A DNA stretch of 63,229 bases, from NCBI GenBank assembly GCA_035517775.1, contig DATIYF010000011.1, positions 1 through 63,229 of the forward strand, given 5' to 3'. This document shows positions 1 through 8,954 of this stretch, one piece after another. Numbering within the stretch: position 1 is the stretch's first letter; each line of letters opens with the position of its first letter. This DNA comes from DATIYF01 sp035517775. GTDB taxonomy: Bacteria > Acidobacteriota > Terriglobia > Terriglobales > Acidobacteriaceae. The notes beneath the pieces are model-generated. The model ran no database searches. It saw only the letters and a program-made list of their open reading frames with translations, and was not told the DNA's origin. The translations under genes and the position numbers were made by a program.

Positions 1-486
1 GCAGCGGAGCTGCCGGCGCCGGCCGCCGCCGCGGTGGGCGGAACGACTTCCTACGCACGCGTGATGCAGAATGCCGATGTGAAAGAAAAAGTGGATGCGG
101 TGGCCGCGCCCATGGAGCGCGATTATCGCAGCCTGATCGGCGAACTGCGCGACCGCAAAGCCGTGGGCGTGGTGGTAGCCGTGAACGGGGAGATCATCTG
201 GGCCGATGTCTTCGCCAGCACCGACCTGCTGGAGAAATACTGGCCCAAGCTGGTGCGCTCCTACGCGGCCGAAGCGGTGGTCACAAAGACGAGCGATCAC
301 AAAGCCAGCGTAAGTTCGGCGCAGGATTTCCTCGACAACATGGAGGGGCGGCACGAAAGCGTGGAAAGCGAGCCCGGCTTATACCGGCAAACAGAAATCA
401 CCGGCGACGGCTTCAAGGTATTCGAGCTGACGTCTCTGCTGCCGAAGACCGGCTTCGACGTGCACACGGCGAAGATGGCGGAGTGA
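1..486 (+). CDS. ARPP-1/DUF6569-like protein, C-terminal part (5' end outside window)
   Basis: The frame is open from base 1, so the gene enters from the left and only about 161 C-terminal residues are seen. An Ala/Pro-rich linker is followed by a compact alpha/beta region with VGVVVAVNGEIIWADVFAS and a KYWPKLVRSYAAEAV helix. This resembles the ARG/rhodanese/phosphatase-associated ARPP-1 domain (DUF6569), recognised from memory. The function of that family is not established. The GTG at 34 is in frame but is probably internal, since the reading frame continues upstream without a stop. A strong hairpin follows the stop codon. Confidence 0.6.
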   Translation, partial: AAELPAPAAAAVGGTTSYARVMQNADVKEKVDAVAAPMERDYRSLIGELRDRKAVGVVVAVNGEIIWADVFASTDLLEKYWPKLVRSYAAEAVVTKTSDHKASVSSAQDFLDNMEGRHESVESEPGLYRQTEITGDGFKVFELTSLLPKTGFDVHTAKMAE

Positions 487-495
487 GAGCGCGGA

Positions 496-529
496 GCATG
501 GGGACAGCCAGTCTCGGCTGTCCCCATGC
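496..529. terminator. Perfect 14-bp stem-loop after the first gene
   Basis: Arms at 496-509 and 516-529 are perfectly complementary with a 6-base loop. It lies 10 bases after the stop of the first gene and before the selB promoter. There is no T-run, so it may be a non-canonical terminator or a transcript-stabilising hairpin. Confidence 0.55.
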
Positions 530-644
530 CGCATGATCTCGGCTGTCTTGGCCAAAAACCTACACGCTGCTCGCAACGGGACCGCTATGTATCAAGAGCT
601 ACGCGCGTCAGCGGCCCCCGTGGTGCACTCGAGCGTTGCTCGGG

Positions 645-650
645 TATGAT
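645..650 (+). promoter_or_regulatory. -10 box (TATGAT) of selB
   Basis: TATGAT ends 8 bases before the selB ATG, so transcription would start at or next to the start codon. No Shine-Dalgarno sequence precedes the ATG. No convincing -35 is visible. Confidence 0.5.
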
Positions 651-658
651 TCGTCTCA

Positions 659-2557
659 ATGAAGTCCGTGATCGTGGGCACCGCCGGGCATATTGACCAC
701 GGCAAGACTGCGCTGGTCAAGGCGCTCACCGGCATTGACGCCGACCGCCTGGAAGAAGAAAAGCGCCGCGGAATTACGATTGACCTGGGCTTCGCTCACC
801 TGGAGCTTCCCGCCCAAGACGGCGAAGCACTGCGCCTGGGCTTTGTGGACGTTCCCGGCCACGAGCGCTTCGTGCGCAACATGCTGGCCGGAGTCGGCGG
901 CATTGATCTGGTGCTGCTGGTGATTGCGGCGGATGAATCCATCAAGCCACAGACCCGCGAGCATTTCGATATCTGCCGCCTGCTCGCGGTGCGCCGTGGC
1001 ATCACAGTCCTAACCAAGTCTGATGTGGTGGACCGCGAGACGCTGGATGTGGTCCGGTTGGAGGTGGAAGAATTTCTGCAGGAATCGTTTCTGGGGCGAG
1101 CCCCGATCATTGCAGTCAGTTCTCTCACCGGAGCGGGGATCGAAGAACTCAAGCAGGCCTTGGTGAACACAGCGACCGAAGTGCCTGCGCGTGATTCCGC
1201 CGCGCTGCCCCGCCTTCCCATTGATCGCGTGTTCACCATGAAAGGCTTTGGCACGGTGGTAACGGGAACGCTGGTTTCCGGAAGCATCCGCAAAGAGGAC
1301 GAATTGGAAATTCTGCCCGGCGGGAGGTCGGTGCGGGTGCGCGGTGTACAGGTGCACGGGCAGCCGGCGGAGCAGGCCGCCGCGGGCGAAAGAACGGCCC
1401 TGAATCTTGCGGGCGCGGCCACCGAAGACCTGGCCCGGGGCATGGCCCTGGTGCCGCCGGGTGTGCTGCGCAGCACCTCGCGCACCGAGGTATCGTTGAC
1501 GCTGCTTCCTTCGGCGCGCCCTCTCAAGGACCGCAGCCGTGCGCATTTTCATGCTTACACCTCAGAAACGGTCGCGACCGTTATCCTGCGCGGCCCAAAG
1601 CAAATCGCTCCCGGGCAGACCGCCTTTGCGCAGCTGCGCCTGGCCGATCCCGTTCTTCTGTTGCCGGGCGACCGCTTCATTCTTCGCCAATTCTCCCCGG
1701 TAATCACACTCGGCGGAGGGGTTGTGCTTGATGCCTCTCCCCTGGTACGCAAATTGCCGCCGGAGCAGATGGCTGCCTCTCTGCGGACGATAGCAGAGGG
1801 CTCGGACGAAGAGATTCTGCTGGCGCGCATCGGCCGCCGGGGCGAACGAGGTTTGACCCTGCCCGAAGCGGTCGCAGAAACGGGTTGGAAGCAGGGGCGC
1901 CTGGCCAAGCCATTGGAGGTCCTGCTCAAGGCCGGCAAAGTGGTCCGTTGCGGCGCAACTCTTGTGGCCGCGAATGCATTCCTGGCAGCCCGCGAGAAGA
2001 TGTTTTCCGCCATCGTGCTCTTTCATGAAAAGAACCCGCTGGTGGCGGGAATCAACCGCGAGGCGTTGCGCGAGCAATTGGAAATGGAGCCCGAGGTGTT
2101 CAACTCAGCCCTGGAAGCTCTGGCCCTCGAGAAAAAGCTCGCCTCCAGCGGCGAACTGATTCAGGCTGCAGGGCGCGGCGTGAAGATGAAGGACGAAGAA
2201 GCGGAATCGAAGCGCATAATCGAGCATGCCTTTGCCTCTTCGGGCTTGAAAGTGCCATTGCTTAAAGATGTGCTGGCGGCCCTGAAAGTTGAGCCGGCGC
2301 GCGCCCACAAGATTGTGACGCTTCTGTTGCGCGAGAAGGTTCTGATCAAGGTCTCCAACGATCTGGTCTTTCATCGCGATGCTCTGAACGACTTGCGGCA
2401 GCGCATGGCAGCGGAAAAGTCAAAGTCCCCAAGAATGGACGTGGCCCGCTTCAAAGACTTGACTGGGATAACCCGCAAATACGCGATTCCCCTGCTCGAA
2501 TACCTTGACCGCGAGCGGGTTACCCGCAGGCTGGGCGACGAGCGGGTGATTCTCTGA
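659..2557 (+). CDS. selB: Selenocysteine-specific translation elongation factor SelB
   Basis: GTPase that binds selenocysteyl-tRNA(Sec) and, with the SECIS hairpin of the mRNA, directs UGA recoding. The N-terminus has the G1 loop GTAGHIDHGKT, a RRGITIDLGFA effector region, DVPGH (G3) and TKSD (G4). EF-Tu-like beta-barrel domains follow. The last roughly 250 residues are alpha-helical winged-helix repeats (LLREKVLIKVSNDLVFHRD) expected of the SECIS-binding part. At 632 aa it is full length. The ATG at 659 is preceded by a TATGAT box, consistent with a leaderless message. No selA, selD, tRNA-Sec or in-window selenoprotein was recognised, so the rest of the system must lie elsewhere. Confidence 0.95.
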   Translation: MKSVIVGTAGHIDHGKTALVKALTGIDADRLEEEKRRGITIDLGFAHLELPAQDGEALRLGFVDVPGHERFVRNMLAGVGGIDLVLLVIAADESIKPQTREHFDICRLLAVRRGITVLTKSDVVDRETLDVVRLEVEEFLQESFLGRAPIIAVSSLTGAGIEELKQALVNTATEVPARDSAALPRLPIDRVFTMKGFGTVVTGTLVSGSIRKEDELEILPGGRSVRVRGVQVHGQPAEQAAAGERTALNLAGAATEDLARGMALVPPGVLRSTSRTEVSLTLLPSARPLKDRSRAHFHAYTSETVATVILRGPKQIAPGQTAFAQLRLADPVLLLPGDRFILRQFSPVITLGGGVVLDASPLVRKLPPEQMAASLRTIAEGSDEEILLARIGRRGERGLTLPEAVAETGWKQGRLAKPLEVLLKAGKVVRCGATLVAANAFLAAREKMFSAIVLFHEKNPLVAGINREALREQLEMEPEVFNSALEALALEKKLASSGELIQAAGRGVKMKDEEAESKRIIEHAFASSGLKVPLLKDVLAALKVEPARAHKIVTLLLREKVLIKVSNDLVFHRDALNDLRQRMAAEKSKSPRMDVARFKDLTGITRKYAIPLLEYLDRERVTRRLGDERVIL

Positions 2558-2561
2558 CATT

Positions 2562-2567
2562 TATAAT
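2562..2567 (+). promoter_or_regulatory. -10 box (TATAAT) before the GNAT gene
   Basis: A consensus TATAAT sits 5 bases after the selB stop. Transcription from it would begin near 2574, after the in-frame ATG at 2566. That favours the GTG at 2590 as start of the next gene. Confidence 0.5.
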
Positions 2568-2589
2568 GGCCGCTTGCGGTGAGGCCACT

Positions 2590-3090
2590 GTGAGCTCCCG
2601 TTTTATGCATTCGATTCGACCCGCCACTGTCGAGGATGTTCCCCTGCTGCGCGCGATGATTCAGGAACTGGCGGAGTTCGAGCGCCTCGGCGATGCCGTC
2701 ATCATCACCGAGGAAGACTTGAGGCGCGATGGCTTTGGCCCCAATCCTAAGTTCCGTGCCCTGATAGCCGAGTGGGAGGGGCAGCCCGCCGGTTATGCCT
2801 GCTTTTTCGGCTTCTACTCCACCTTCGAGGGAAAGCCCGGCATTTTTCTGGAAGATTTATTCGTGCGAGAGAAATTTCGCGGCAAGGGACTCGGCAAAGC
2901 GCTGCTGGTGCGAGTCGCGCGGATGGCCCGGCAGGAGAATTGCCTGGGATTGCGCTGGGAGGTGCTGGACTGGAACTCGCGCGCCATCGAGTTCTACATG
3001 AGCCTGGGGGCGGAGTTTCGCGATGGATGGAGAGTCGTGATGCTGCAGGACGACGCTTTTCACGCCATCGCTGATGAGGCGCGCGGATGA
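2590..3090 (+). CDS. GNAT acetyltransferase, SSAT-like
   Basis: Single GNAT domain of about 166 aa. The acetyl-CoA loop reads VREKFRGKGLGKALL. The stretch FYSTFEGKPGIFLEDLFV and the VLDWNSRAIEFYMSLGA region match the spermidine/spermine or thialysine N-acetyltransferase branch, so an amine substrate is plausible but unproven. The GTG at 2590 has a GGTGAGG Shine-Dalgarno 5 bases upstream. An ATG at 2605 (MHSIRPATVED) is the alternative; the ATG at 2566 overlaps the -10 box. The stop overlaps the trmFO start by 4 bases, indicating translational coupling. Confidence 0.88.
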   Translation: MSSRFMHSIRPATVEDVPLLRAMIQELAEFERLGDAVIITEEDLRRDGFGPNPKFRALIAEWEGQPAGYACFFGFYSTFEGKPGIFLEDLFVREKFRGKGLGKALLVRVARMARQENCLGLRWEVLDWNSRAIEFYMSLGAEFRDGWRVVMLQDDAFHAIADEARG

Positions 3091-4433
3091 AGGTCAAGAT
3101 CATCGGGGCAGGTTTGGCGGGTTCCGAGGCTGCCTGGCAGTGCGCCCGGCGTGGGCTCGCCGTCGAGTTGTGCGAGATGCGGCCGGTGCGCTCCACGGCC
3201 GCGCATCAAACCGCAGATTTTGCCGAGCTGGTGTGTTCGAATTCTCTGAAATCCGAAAGCGAAAATACCGCACCCTGGCTGCTGAAAGAAGAAATGCGCC
3301 GGGCGGGTTCGCTGCTCCTGGAGATCGCCCGCGAATGCGCGGTGCCCGCCGGGCACGCGCTGGCCGTGGACCGGACCGCCTTTGCCGCCAAAGTCACGGA
3401 GGCAGTCTCACAAGAGCCGCTGATCAACATCCGCCGCGAAGAAGCTACGCGCATTGATGAGCGGGAGATCACAATTATCGCCACTGGGCCGTTAACCTCC
3501 GAGGCCCTCTCGGCCGAAATCGCACGGCTGAGCGGCGGCGGCGAGAGCGCATCCCGTCTGTATTTCTACGATTCCATCAGCCCGATCGTGGAAGGCGATT
3601 CGATTGACACGTCGAAAGTCTATCTGGCGGCGCGCTATGACAAAGGCTCGGCCGATTACGTCAACTGCCCGCTGACGAAAGATGAATACGACCGCTTTTA
3701 CGATGCGCTGCGGGCGGCGCAATCGGTCGAAGAGCGCGACTGGGAAAATCTCAACTATTTCGAAAGCTGCCTGCCCATCGAAGAGATCGCCCGCCGCGGG
3801 CGTGATACGCTGCGCTTCGGCCCCATGAAGCCGGTCGGACTCAAAGACCCGCGCACCGGGCGCATGCCCTATGCGGTGGTCCAGCTGCGGCAGGAAAATC
3901 TGCGGGCCGATTCTTACAACCTGGTCGGTTTTCAAAACCATCTGAAGTTTGGCGAGCAGGCCCGCGTGCTGCGCCTGATTCCCGGGCTGGAAAATGCGCG
4001 CTTTCTTCGTTACGGGCAGATTCACCGCAATACCTACATCAACGCCCCTGCCCTGCTGCGCCCGACTTTGCAGATGCAACAATATCCTCATGTCTTGTTC
4101 GCCGGGCAGATTTGTGGGGTGGAGGGCTATGTCGAATCCATTGCCACAGGATTGCTGGCGGGCATCGGCGTGGCGGCCCTGGCCGCCGGCGTTGAGCCCC
4201 TTCCACCTCCCCGTTCCACGGCTCTGGGCTCTCTGTTGCACTACATCACCCAGGCCGATCCCAGGAATTTTCAGCCGGCCAATATTACCTTCGACCTGCT
4301 GCCGCGTCTGGAAAACGCCGTTCGCGACCGCAACGCCCGCCATCAACTGCAGTGCCAGCGGGCCCTGGCGGACCTTCAGGCCTGGCTCCCTTCTTCCGAG
4401 TTCTCATCCTCCCTGGTTTCCCGTCCTGTTTGA
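3087..4433 (+). CDS. trmFO: tRNA (uracil-54-C5)-methyltransferase, folate/FAD-dependent (TrmFO)
   Basis: Makes ribothymidine at position 54 of the tRNA T-loop, using methylenetetrahydrofolate and FAD. The N-terminal FAD fold shows IIGAGLAGSEAAWQ. GidA/TrmFO-type motifs follow: CSNSLKSES, GPMKPVGL and QLRQENLRADSYNLVGFQ. The C-terminal CGVEGYVESIATG nucleotide-binding motif is present. At 448 aa it has the usual family length. It overlaps the upstream GNAT gene by ATGA. TrmFO replaces the SAM-dependent TrmA in Gram-positives and several other phyla, consistent with an acidobacterium. Confidence 0.96.
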   Translation: MKVKIIGAGLAGSEAAWQCARRGLAVELCEMRPVRSTAAHQTADFAELVCSNSLKSESENTAPWLLKEEMRRAGSLLLEIARECAVPAGHALAVDRTAFAAKVTEAVSQEPLINIRREEATRIDEREITIIATGPLTSEALSAEIARLSGGGESASRLYFYDSISPIVEGDSIDTSKVYLAARYDKGSADYVNCPLTKDEYDRFYDALRAAQSVEERDWENLNYFESCLPIEEIARRGRDTLRFGPMKPVGLKDPRTGRMPYAVVQLRQENLRADSYNLVGFQNHLKFGEQARVLRLIPGLENARFLRYGQIHRNTYINAPALLRPTLQMQQYPHVLFAGQICGVEGYVESIATGLLAGIGVAALAAGVEPLPPPRSTALGSLLHYITQADPRNFQPANITFDLLPRLENAVRDRNARHQLQCQRALADLQAWLPSSEFSSSLVSRPV

Positions 4434-4545
4434 AGCACATAACGCACCTTGTCGGCGTGAACTATTACGCCCCGGCCTGCGTATAGATCCATGAGCGGCG
4501 CTTCGGGCTTACGTTCCACCCGGAAGCGCGTCCAAGGCTTAGAAC

Positions 4546-5805
4546 ATGGTTCTGCGCGACCTGATCGGCGACGTCTTGCGCACTTTATGGGCGCATAAGC
4601 TGCGCACCTTCCTCACCATGTTCGGCATAGCCTGGGGAATTGTCTCCATCGTTTTGATGACGGCGGCCGGCGAAGGCCTCCGCAAAGGGCAGGAAGACCA
4701 GGCCCGCACCCTGGGCAAGGACATCATGATCGTGTTTCACGGGCGCACCAGCCTGCAGGCGGGCGGAACCCGCGCCGGGCGCCTCGTCCACTGGGAAGAC
4801 CAGGATGTCGCCGCCGTGCAGGCTGATTCCCCGGACTGCCAGTACGCCCTGCCGGAGTTGGAGCAGGATACCGTCCGCGCCCACAGCAATTACAACAACG
4901 GCGCCTTCACGGTGACGGGATCATGGCCCGAGTTCGCCGACATTCGCAGCCTGGGCATTGGCGACGGCCGTTTCTACAACTGGGATGATCAGCGCGAGGC
5001 AAGGCGCGTGGCTTTCCTGGGCACCGACGTTGCCAAACAGCTCTATCCGGGCCGCAGCCCCATCGGGCAGAACGTCTATCTGGACGATTTTCCCTACGTC
5101 GTGATCGGCGTGATGACCACGAAAAAGCAGGACTCCAGCTACGACGGCTGGGATGTGAACAAGATTTTCATTCCCTTCTCCACCATGCACCGCGACTTTC
5201 CTGACAAGCCTCCGGGCACCGCTCATACCTTTGACCAGCTGCTGGTCACTCCCAGGTCGGTAAGACAGCACGAGGCGTGCAAAGGCGAAGTACGCGCCGC
5301 CCTGGCGCACATGCACCGCTACGATCCAACTGATAAAGAGGCCTGCCCGATCTGGGATACCGTGCAGGAGGCCCAGGCCTTCAAGCAGATGACCGACGGC
5401 ATGAAGTATTTCCTGGGAGCGGTAGGCATTGTGACGCTTTTGCTAGGCGGCATTGGGGTTATGAACGTAATGATGGTCGCGGTACGCGAGCGCACCCGCG
5501 AAATCGGCGTGCGCAAAGCCATCGGTGCGCCGGCCCGCACCATTCTGCGGCAATTCTTCTTTGAAGCGATGCTGATCGCTGCTATCAGCGGCGGCGTGGG
5601 GTTGGGAGTCGCCTATGGCCTGTGCGCGCTTGTGGACCTGCTGCCCATGCCCGCTTTCTTTGCCGGCCTGCTGCCCACCTGGAAGACGGGCCTGCTGGCC
5701 TGCGGACTATTGGGAACCATCGCCGTGCTTTCCGCGCTCTATCCTGCGCGGCGCGCCGCCTCTATAGATCCCATTGAAGCCCTGCGTTACGAGGCGGGAG
5801 GCTAG
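4546..5805 (+). CDS. MacB/FtsX-type ABC transporter permease
   Basis: Integral membrane subunit of a MacB-like (type VII ABC) exporter, 419 aa. The N-terminal helix (LRTFLTMFGIAWGIVSIVL) precedes a large periplasmic MacB_PCD domain. Three C-terminal helices carry the hallmark GGIGVMNVMMVAVRERTREIG and KAIGAPARTILRQF. The end, ALYPARRAASIDPIEALRYE, is the classical FtsX signature. A homologous permease follows after 10 bases, so the two probably form a heterodimer. No ATP-binding subunit or adaptor is adjacent. Confidence 0.92.
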   Translation: MVLRDLIGDVLRTLWAHKLRTFLTMFGIAWGIVSIVLMTAAGEGLRKGQEDQARTLGKDIMIVFHGRTSLQAGGTRAGRLVHWEDQDVAAVQADSPDCQYALPELEQDTVRAHSNYNNGAFTVTGSWPEFADIRSLGIGDGRFYNWDDQREARRVAFLGTDVAKQLYPGRSPIGQNVYLDDFPYVVIGVMTTKKQDSSYDGWDVNKIFIPFSTMHRDFPDKPPGTAHTFDQLLVTPRSVRQHEACKGEVRAALAHMHRYDPTDKEACPIWDTVQEAQAFKQMTDGMKYFLGAVGIVTLLLGGIGVMNVMMVAVRERTREIGVRKAIGAPARTILRQFFFEAMLIAAISGGVGLGVAYGLCALVDLLPMPAFFAGLLPTWKTGLLACGLLGTIAVLSALYPARRAASIDPIEALRYEAGG

Positions 5806-5815
5806 GCAGGCGCCT

Positions 5816-7072
5816 ATGTTGACCGAGATCATTCGCGAAGCCTGGGTGGCGCTCAAGCGCAATTACACGCGCAGCTTCCTTACCATGCTGGGCATTGTGT
5901 GGGGCATCGCCACGGTCACACTGCTCATCGCCTATGGCAGCAGTTTTCGCAGCATTTTGGTCAACGGATTTGACGCCTTCGGGAAAAGCGTGGTCATCTG
6001 CTGGCCGCAGCAGACCAGCGAGCAACCTGGCGGACAGCGCGCGGGAAAGAAAGTCGTCCTGGAGCAGGCCGACCTGGATGCGGTCAAAGCCGAAGCTCCG
6101 CTGGTCAAGCACGTCTGCCTGGAAACCGTTCGCCGCCCCGGCATTGCGTACGGCGACCGACTGGTCGGGACGGCTGCCATTCGCGGCGTTTGCCCCGAGT
6201 ACGGGGAAATGCGCAACGAGGTGCCCTCAGAAGGCCGCTGGATCAGCGCCGGAGATGAACTCGAGCGCCGCCGCGTGGTCTTTCTGGGCGGCCGGGTGAG
6301 GGAGCAATTGTTCAGCGGAAGGCCGGCCGTCGGGGAACCGGTCCTCATCGGCGGCGTTCGTTTTACCGTGATCGGTGTGATGGCGCGCAAGATCCAGCTG
6401 AGCAATTATTTTTCGAGCGACGACGATTCCGCCTGGATTCCTTACTCCGCCGCGGGCGATTTGTGGAATACGCGCTATGCCGCGGTCATGGTGTTCGAGC
6501 CCATCGAACCCCGCTTCGAGAAACAGGCGATGGCCCAGGTGCTGGCCGCAGTGGCTCAGAGGCAGCATTTTTCGCCAACCGACCCCAAAGCCTTCCAGAT
6601 GTTCGGGCGTGACGAGTTTCGCCCGATCATTGACGCCCTGACCATCGGTCTGCAGGTATTGCTGACCTTCATCGGCACGCTGACTCTCGGCATCGGTGGC
6701 GTGGGAGTGATGAACATCATGCTGGTCTCAGTGGATGAGCGCATCCGCGAGATCGGTCTGCGCCGCGCGCTGGGAGCCCGCAAGCGGCACATCAAGCTGC
6801 AATTTCTTGCCGAAACTCTGATGATCATGCTGCTTGGCGGCGCCGCCGGCGTGATCATTTCCTACGTGGTGGCGGCCGCCGTTGGCACTCTGCCCATGAT
6901 GGGCCCGCTGTTCGAAGACACTTCCGGCAAGGGCGACATCCACCTGCATATTTCTCTGCTGACGGTGGCGCTTTCGGCCGTTGTGCTGCTGGTGGTGGGA
7001 GTGATCAGCGGATTGGTGCCGGCCCTTCGAGCATCGCGCCTCGACCCGGTTGAGGCCTTGCGCTACGAGTAG
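5816..7072 (+). CDS. MacB/FtsX-type ABC transporter permease (second)
   Basis: 418 aa, with the same layout as the preceding permease: N-terminal helix (RSFLTMLGIVWGIATVTLL), periplasmic domain and three C-terminal helices. It has GIGGVGVMNIMLVSVDERI, RRALGARKRHIKLQF and the closing SRLDPVEALRYE. The ATG at 5816 is chosen because it aligns with the start of its neighbour; in-frame codons upstream would overlap that gene. It is most likely co-transcribed with it and forms the other half of the channel. Substrate unknown. Confidence 0.92.
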   Translation: MLTEIIREAWVALKRNYTRSFLTMLGIVWGIATVTLLIAYGSSFRSILVNGFDAFGKSVVICWPQQTSEQPGGQRAGKKVVLEQADLDAVKAEAPLVKHVCLETVRRPGIAYGDRLVGTAAIRGVCPEYGEMRNEVPSEGRWISAGDELERRRVVFLGGRVREQLFSGRPAVGEPVLIGGVRFTVIGVMARKIQLSNYFSSDDDSAWIPYSAAGDLWNTRYAAVMVFEPIEPRFEKQAMAQVLAAVAQRQHFSPTDPKAFQMFGRDEFRPIIDALTIGLQVLLTFIGTLTLGIGGVGVMNIMLVSVDERIREIGLRRALGARKRHIKLQFLAETLMIMLLGGAAGVIISYVVAAAVGTLPMMGPLFEDTSGKGDIHLHISLLTVALSAVVLLVVGVISGLVPALRASRLDPVEALRYE

Positions 7073-7086
7073 AAAGCTCTCCTGGC

Positions 7087-8460
7087 TCAGACGGGGAAGC
7101 TTCGGCCTACGTACTCCAGCGCCTCGGCCTTCGAAGTCAGCCGGCCCTCGAGTTGCCCATCTTCGACGGCCGATAAGATCTGCCGGAATTGAGGGCCGGG
7201 AGCATAGCCCGCGGCAATCAGGTCGTCGCCCGAGATCAGCGGCGCAGGTTGCAGGTCCGCAACCGGAGTTTCGTTGAGCTTCTCTCGCACAAATTCATAG
7301 GAAGCCAGATTGCCGTGGCTGGAAAGGCAATCGAGGCGGTGCAATTCCATGTGCTGCTCGAACTGGGGCAGGCGCAGAAATCTCTTGAGGGTGGATTGGC
7401 TCATCTGCTTCACCTGCGCAAAGCGCATATGGTTGGCCACCAGGGCCAGAATCTGCTGCGTATCGTCATTTGAAAAGCGAAGGCGGCGGCAGATTTCCTC
7501 AGCCATCTTCACGCCCACGTTTACGTGGTCGTCGAAGCGAATGCGGTCGGGGGCCACGCGAAAGGTTGGCGGTTTGCCCACATCGTGCAACAACGCTCCC
7601 CAAGCCAGGGCTTCAGGGCAAGGCTGCGGCAGCTTATCCAGTAATAGCAGCGTGTGAACGAATACATCTCCCTCAGGGTGAAACTGGGGCGGTTGTTGCA
7701 CTCCCTTCATGGCCGCGATCTCGGGCAAGACCTCGCGCAGCAGGCCGGTCTCATCCAGCAGCAGGAAAGCCTCTCGCGCGTGCCCTTCGGTGAGCATGCG
7801 GGTCAGTTCATCGCGCACCCGTTCGCGCGAGACCTGGCGGATTTGACTGGCAAGCTTTTGAATTGCCTCGAAGGTTGCGGGCTCAATCGTGTAGTGGAAG
7901 CGCGCGGCAAAGCGCACGGCGCGGAGCATGCGCAGCTTGTCTTCGGCGAATCGAAGCGCCGGTTCGCCGACGGCGCGAATAATTCCGGCCTGCAAGTCTT
8001 TCTGCCCGCCAACAAAATCGAGCACCTCATTCTTGAGGGGATCAAGCAGCAATCCGTTAATGGTGAAGTCGCGGCGCTGCACGTCCCGGCGAGGATCTTT
8101 GGTGAACTGCACTTCATCGGGGTGCCTGCCATCGGAATAGCCGATATCCGCACGGAAAGTGGCGACTTCGACGACATTGGGTTCCTTTGCTTCTCCGAGT
8201 CCCCTGTGCCCTCCGTGGTTGAGATCTGAAGTCCTGACCATAGAAGATTCCGGCACCAGCACCACCCCGAACCGAGCCCCCACGGCATAAGTCTCAGGGA
8301 AAATCCGCATCACTTCCTCAGGAGTGGCGCCGGTGGCGACGTCATAATCGGCCTGCTCGCGCCCAAGCAGCAGGTCGCGCACGCACCCGCCGACGAGATA
8401 GGCCTGGTGGCCGTGTTCCCGCAGCGTACGGACAATCGAGATGGCGAAGGATTTCGACAT
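7087..8460 (-). CDS. cca: Class II CCA/poly(A) polymerase-type tRNA nucleotidyltransferase with HD domain
   Basis: Adds or repairs the tRNA 3' CCA end, or belongs to the related poly(A) polymerase group; which nucleotides it adds cannot be told from sequence. The start at 8460 (MSKSFAISIVRTLREHG) leads directly into LVGGCVRDLLLG and the metal-binding DYD (residues 38-40). RRDFTINGLLLDP and the RMLRAVRFAARF primer-binding motif follow. An HD domain (LLHDVGKP) lies in the C-terminal half. Residues about 70-96 are an extra stretch containing LNHGGHRGLGE, encoded by a dispersed repeat inserted in frame just before VEVATFRADIGYSDG. An in-frame upstream start at 8586 adds an unconserved leader. Confidence 0.9.
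   Translation of the reverse strand: MSKSFAISIVRTLREHGHQAYLVGGCVRDLLLGREQADYDVATGATPEEVMRIFPETYAVGARFGVVLVPESSMVRTSDLNHGGHRGLGEAKEPNVVEVATFRADIGYSDGRHPDEVQFTKDPRRDVQRRDFTINGLLLDPLKNEVLDFVGGQKDLQAGIIRAVGEPALRFAEDKLRMLRAVRFAARFHYTIEPATFEAIQKLASQIRQVSRERVRDELTRMLTEGHAREAFLLLDETGLLREVLPEIAAMKGVQQPPQFHPEGDVFVHTLLLLDKLPQPCPEALAWGALLHDVGKPPTFRVAPDRIRFDDHVNVGVKMAEEICRRLRFSNDDTQQILALVANHMRFAQVKQMSQSTLKRFLRLPQFEQHMELHRLDCLSSHGNLASYEFVREKLNETPVADLQPAPLISGDDLIAAGYAPGPQFRQILSAVEDGQLEGRLTSKAEALEYVGRSFPV
8193..8220. repeat. Dispersed repeat inside the tRNA nucleotidyltransferase gene
   Basis: On the minus strand this reads AACCACGGAGGGCACAGG followed by GGACTCGGAG. It matches intergenic copies elsewhere in the window (near 22066, 24481 and 53798) in their CCAC-GGAGGGCAC core. 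Here it is translated as NHGGHRGLGE without breaking the frame. Confidence 0.7.
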
Positions 8461-8642
8461 CTTTGCCGAGTCTATTTTACGTTCGCGATGGCTGCCCAGA
8501 GCGGCAGGCTGATTCACGTTCGGCGCAGTGCAACTTTTGGGGTGAAATCCATACTTGTCTTGTTCGTAAGGAAAGCCCGCTATCATTAGGCCGAGCGTAA
8601 TGAAAGTCCGGGATGTCTTTGCCGCCTGTTAACTATACTTTC

Positions 8643-8757
8643 TAGCCAATTCGTATACTTGATGAAAGCAATCTGGAGATTACATGGGAACTCGCGGAGC
8701 GGATTTCGGATGCTGACCGGGCTTTGGGTGAATTGGCGGGCGTGGCCCGGCTCAGAA
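8643..8757 (+). pseudogene. Remnant of a Fic-family protein N-terminus
   Basis: In the frame after the TAG at 8643 the DNA encodes ITWELAERISDADRALGELA followed by GVAR. This is the characteristic N-terminal segment of Fic/DOC-type AMPylators (ADRALGELAG). After GVAR the similarity ends: the following LRRTWTSLFEQKIM does not continue the expected motif that precedes the inhibitory helix, and no HPFxxGNGR core is found. There is no intact start, so this looks like a fragment left by deletion. The rest of the 8587-8954 gap holds nothing I recognise. Confidence 0.5.
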
Positions 8758-8954
8758 GAACGTGGACAAGCTTATTCGAGCAGAAAATCATGCAGATCGT
8801 AGAAGCCGATCGTGCACCCCGGCAGGTAGGATTCTCTTTGACGCCCGCGTCTGGCAGCTGGCTTTAGCCTCCGCCTGCAGCAAAATAGGACCAGGCAGAT
8901 CCTCCGACGGCGCGCAAGCGAAGCGTACACCAGAATCGCAGCCGTCGCCCTGCG

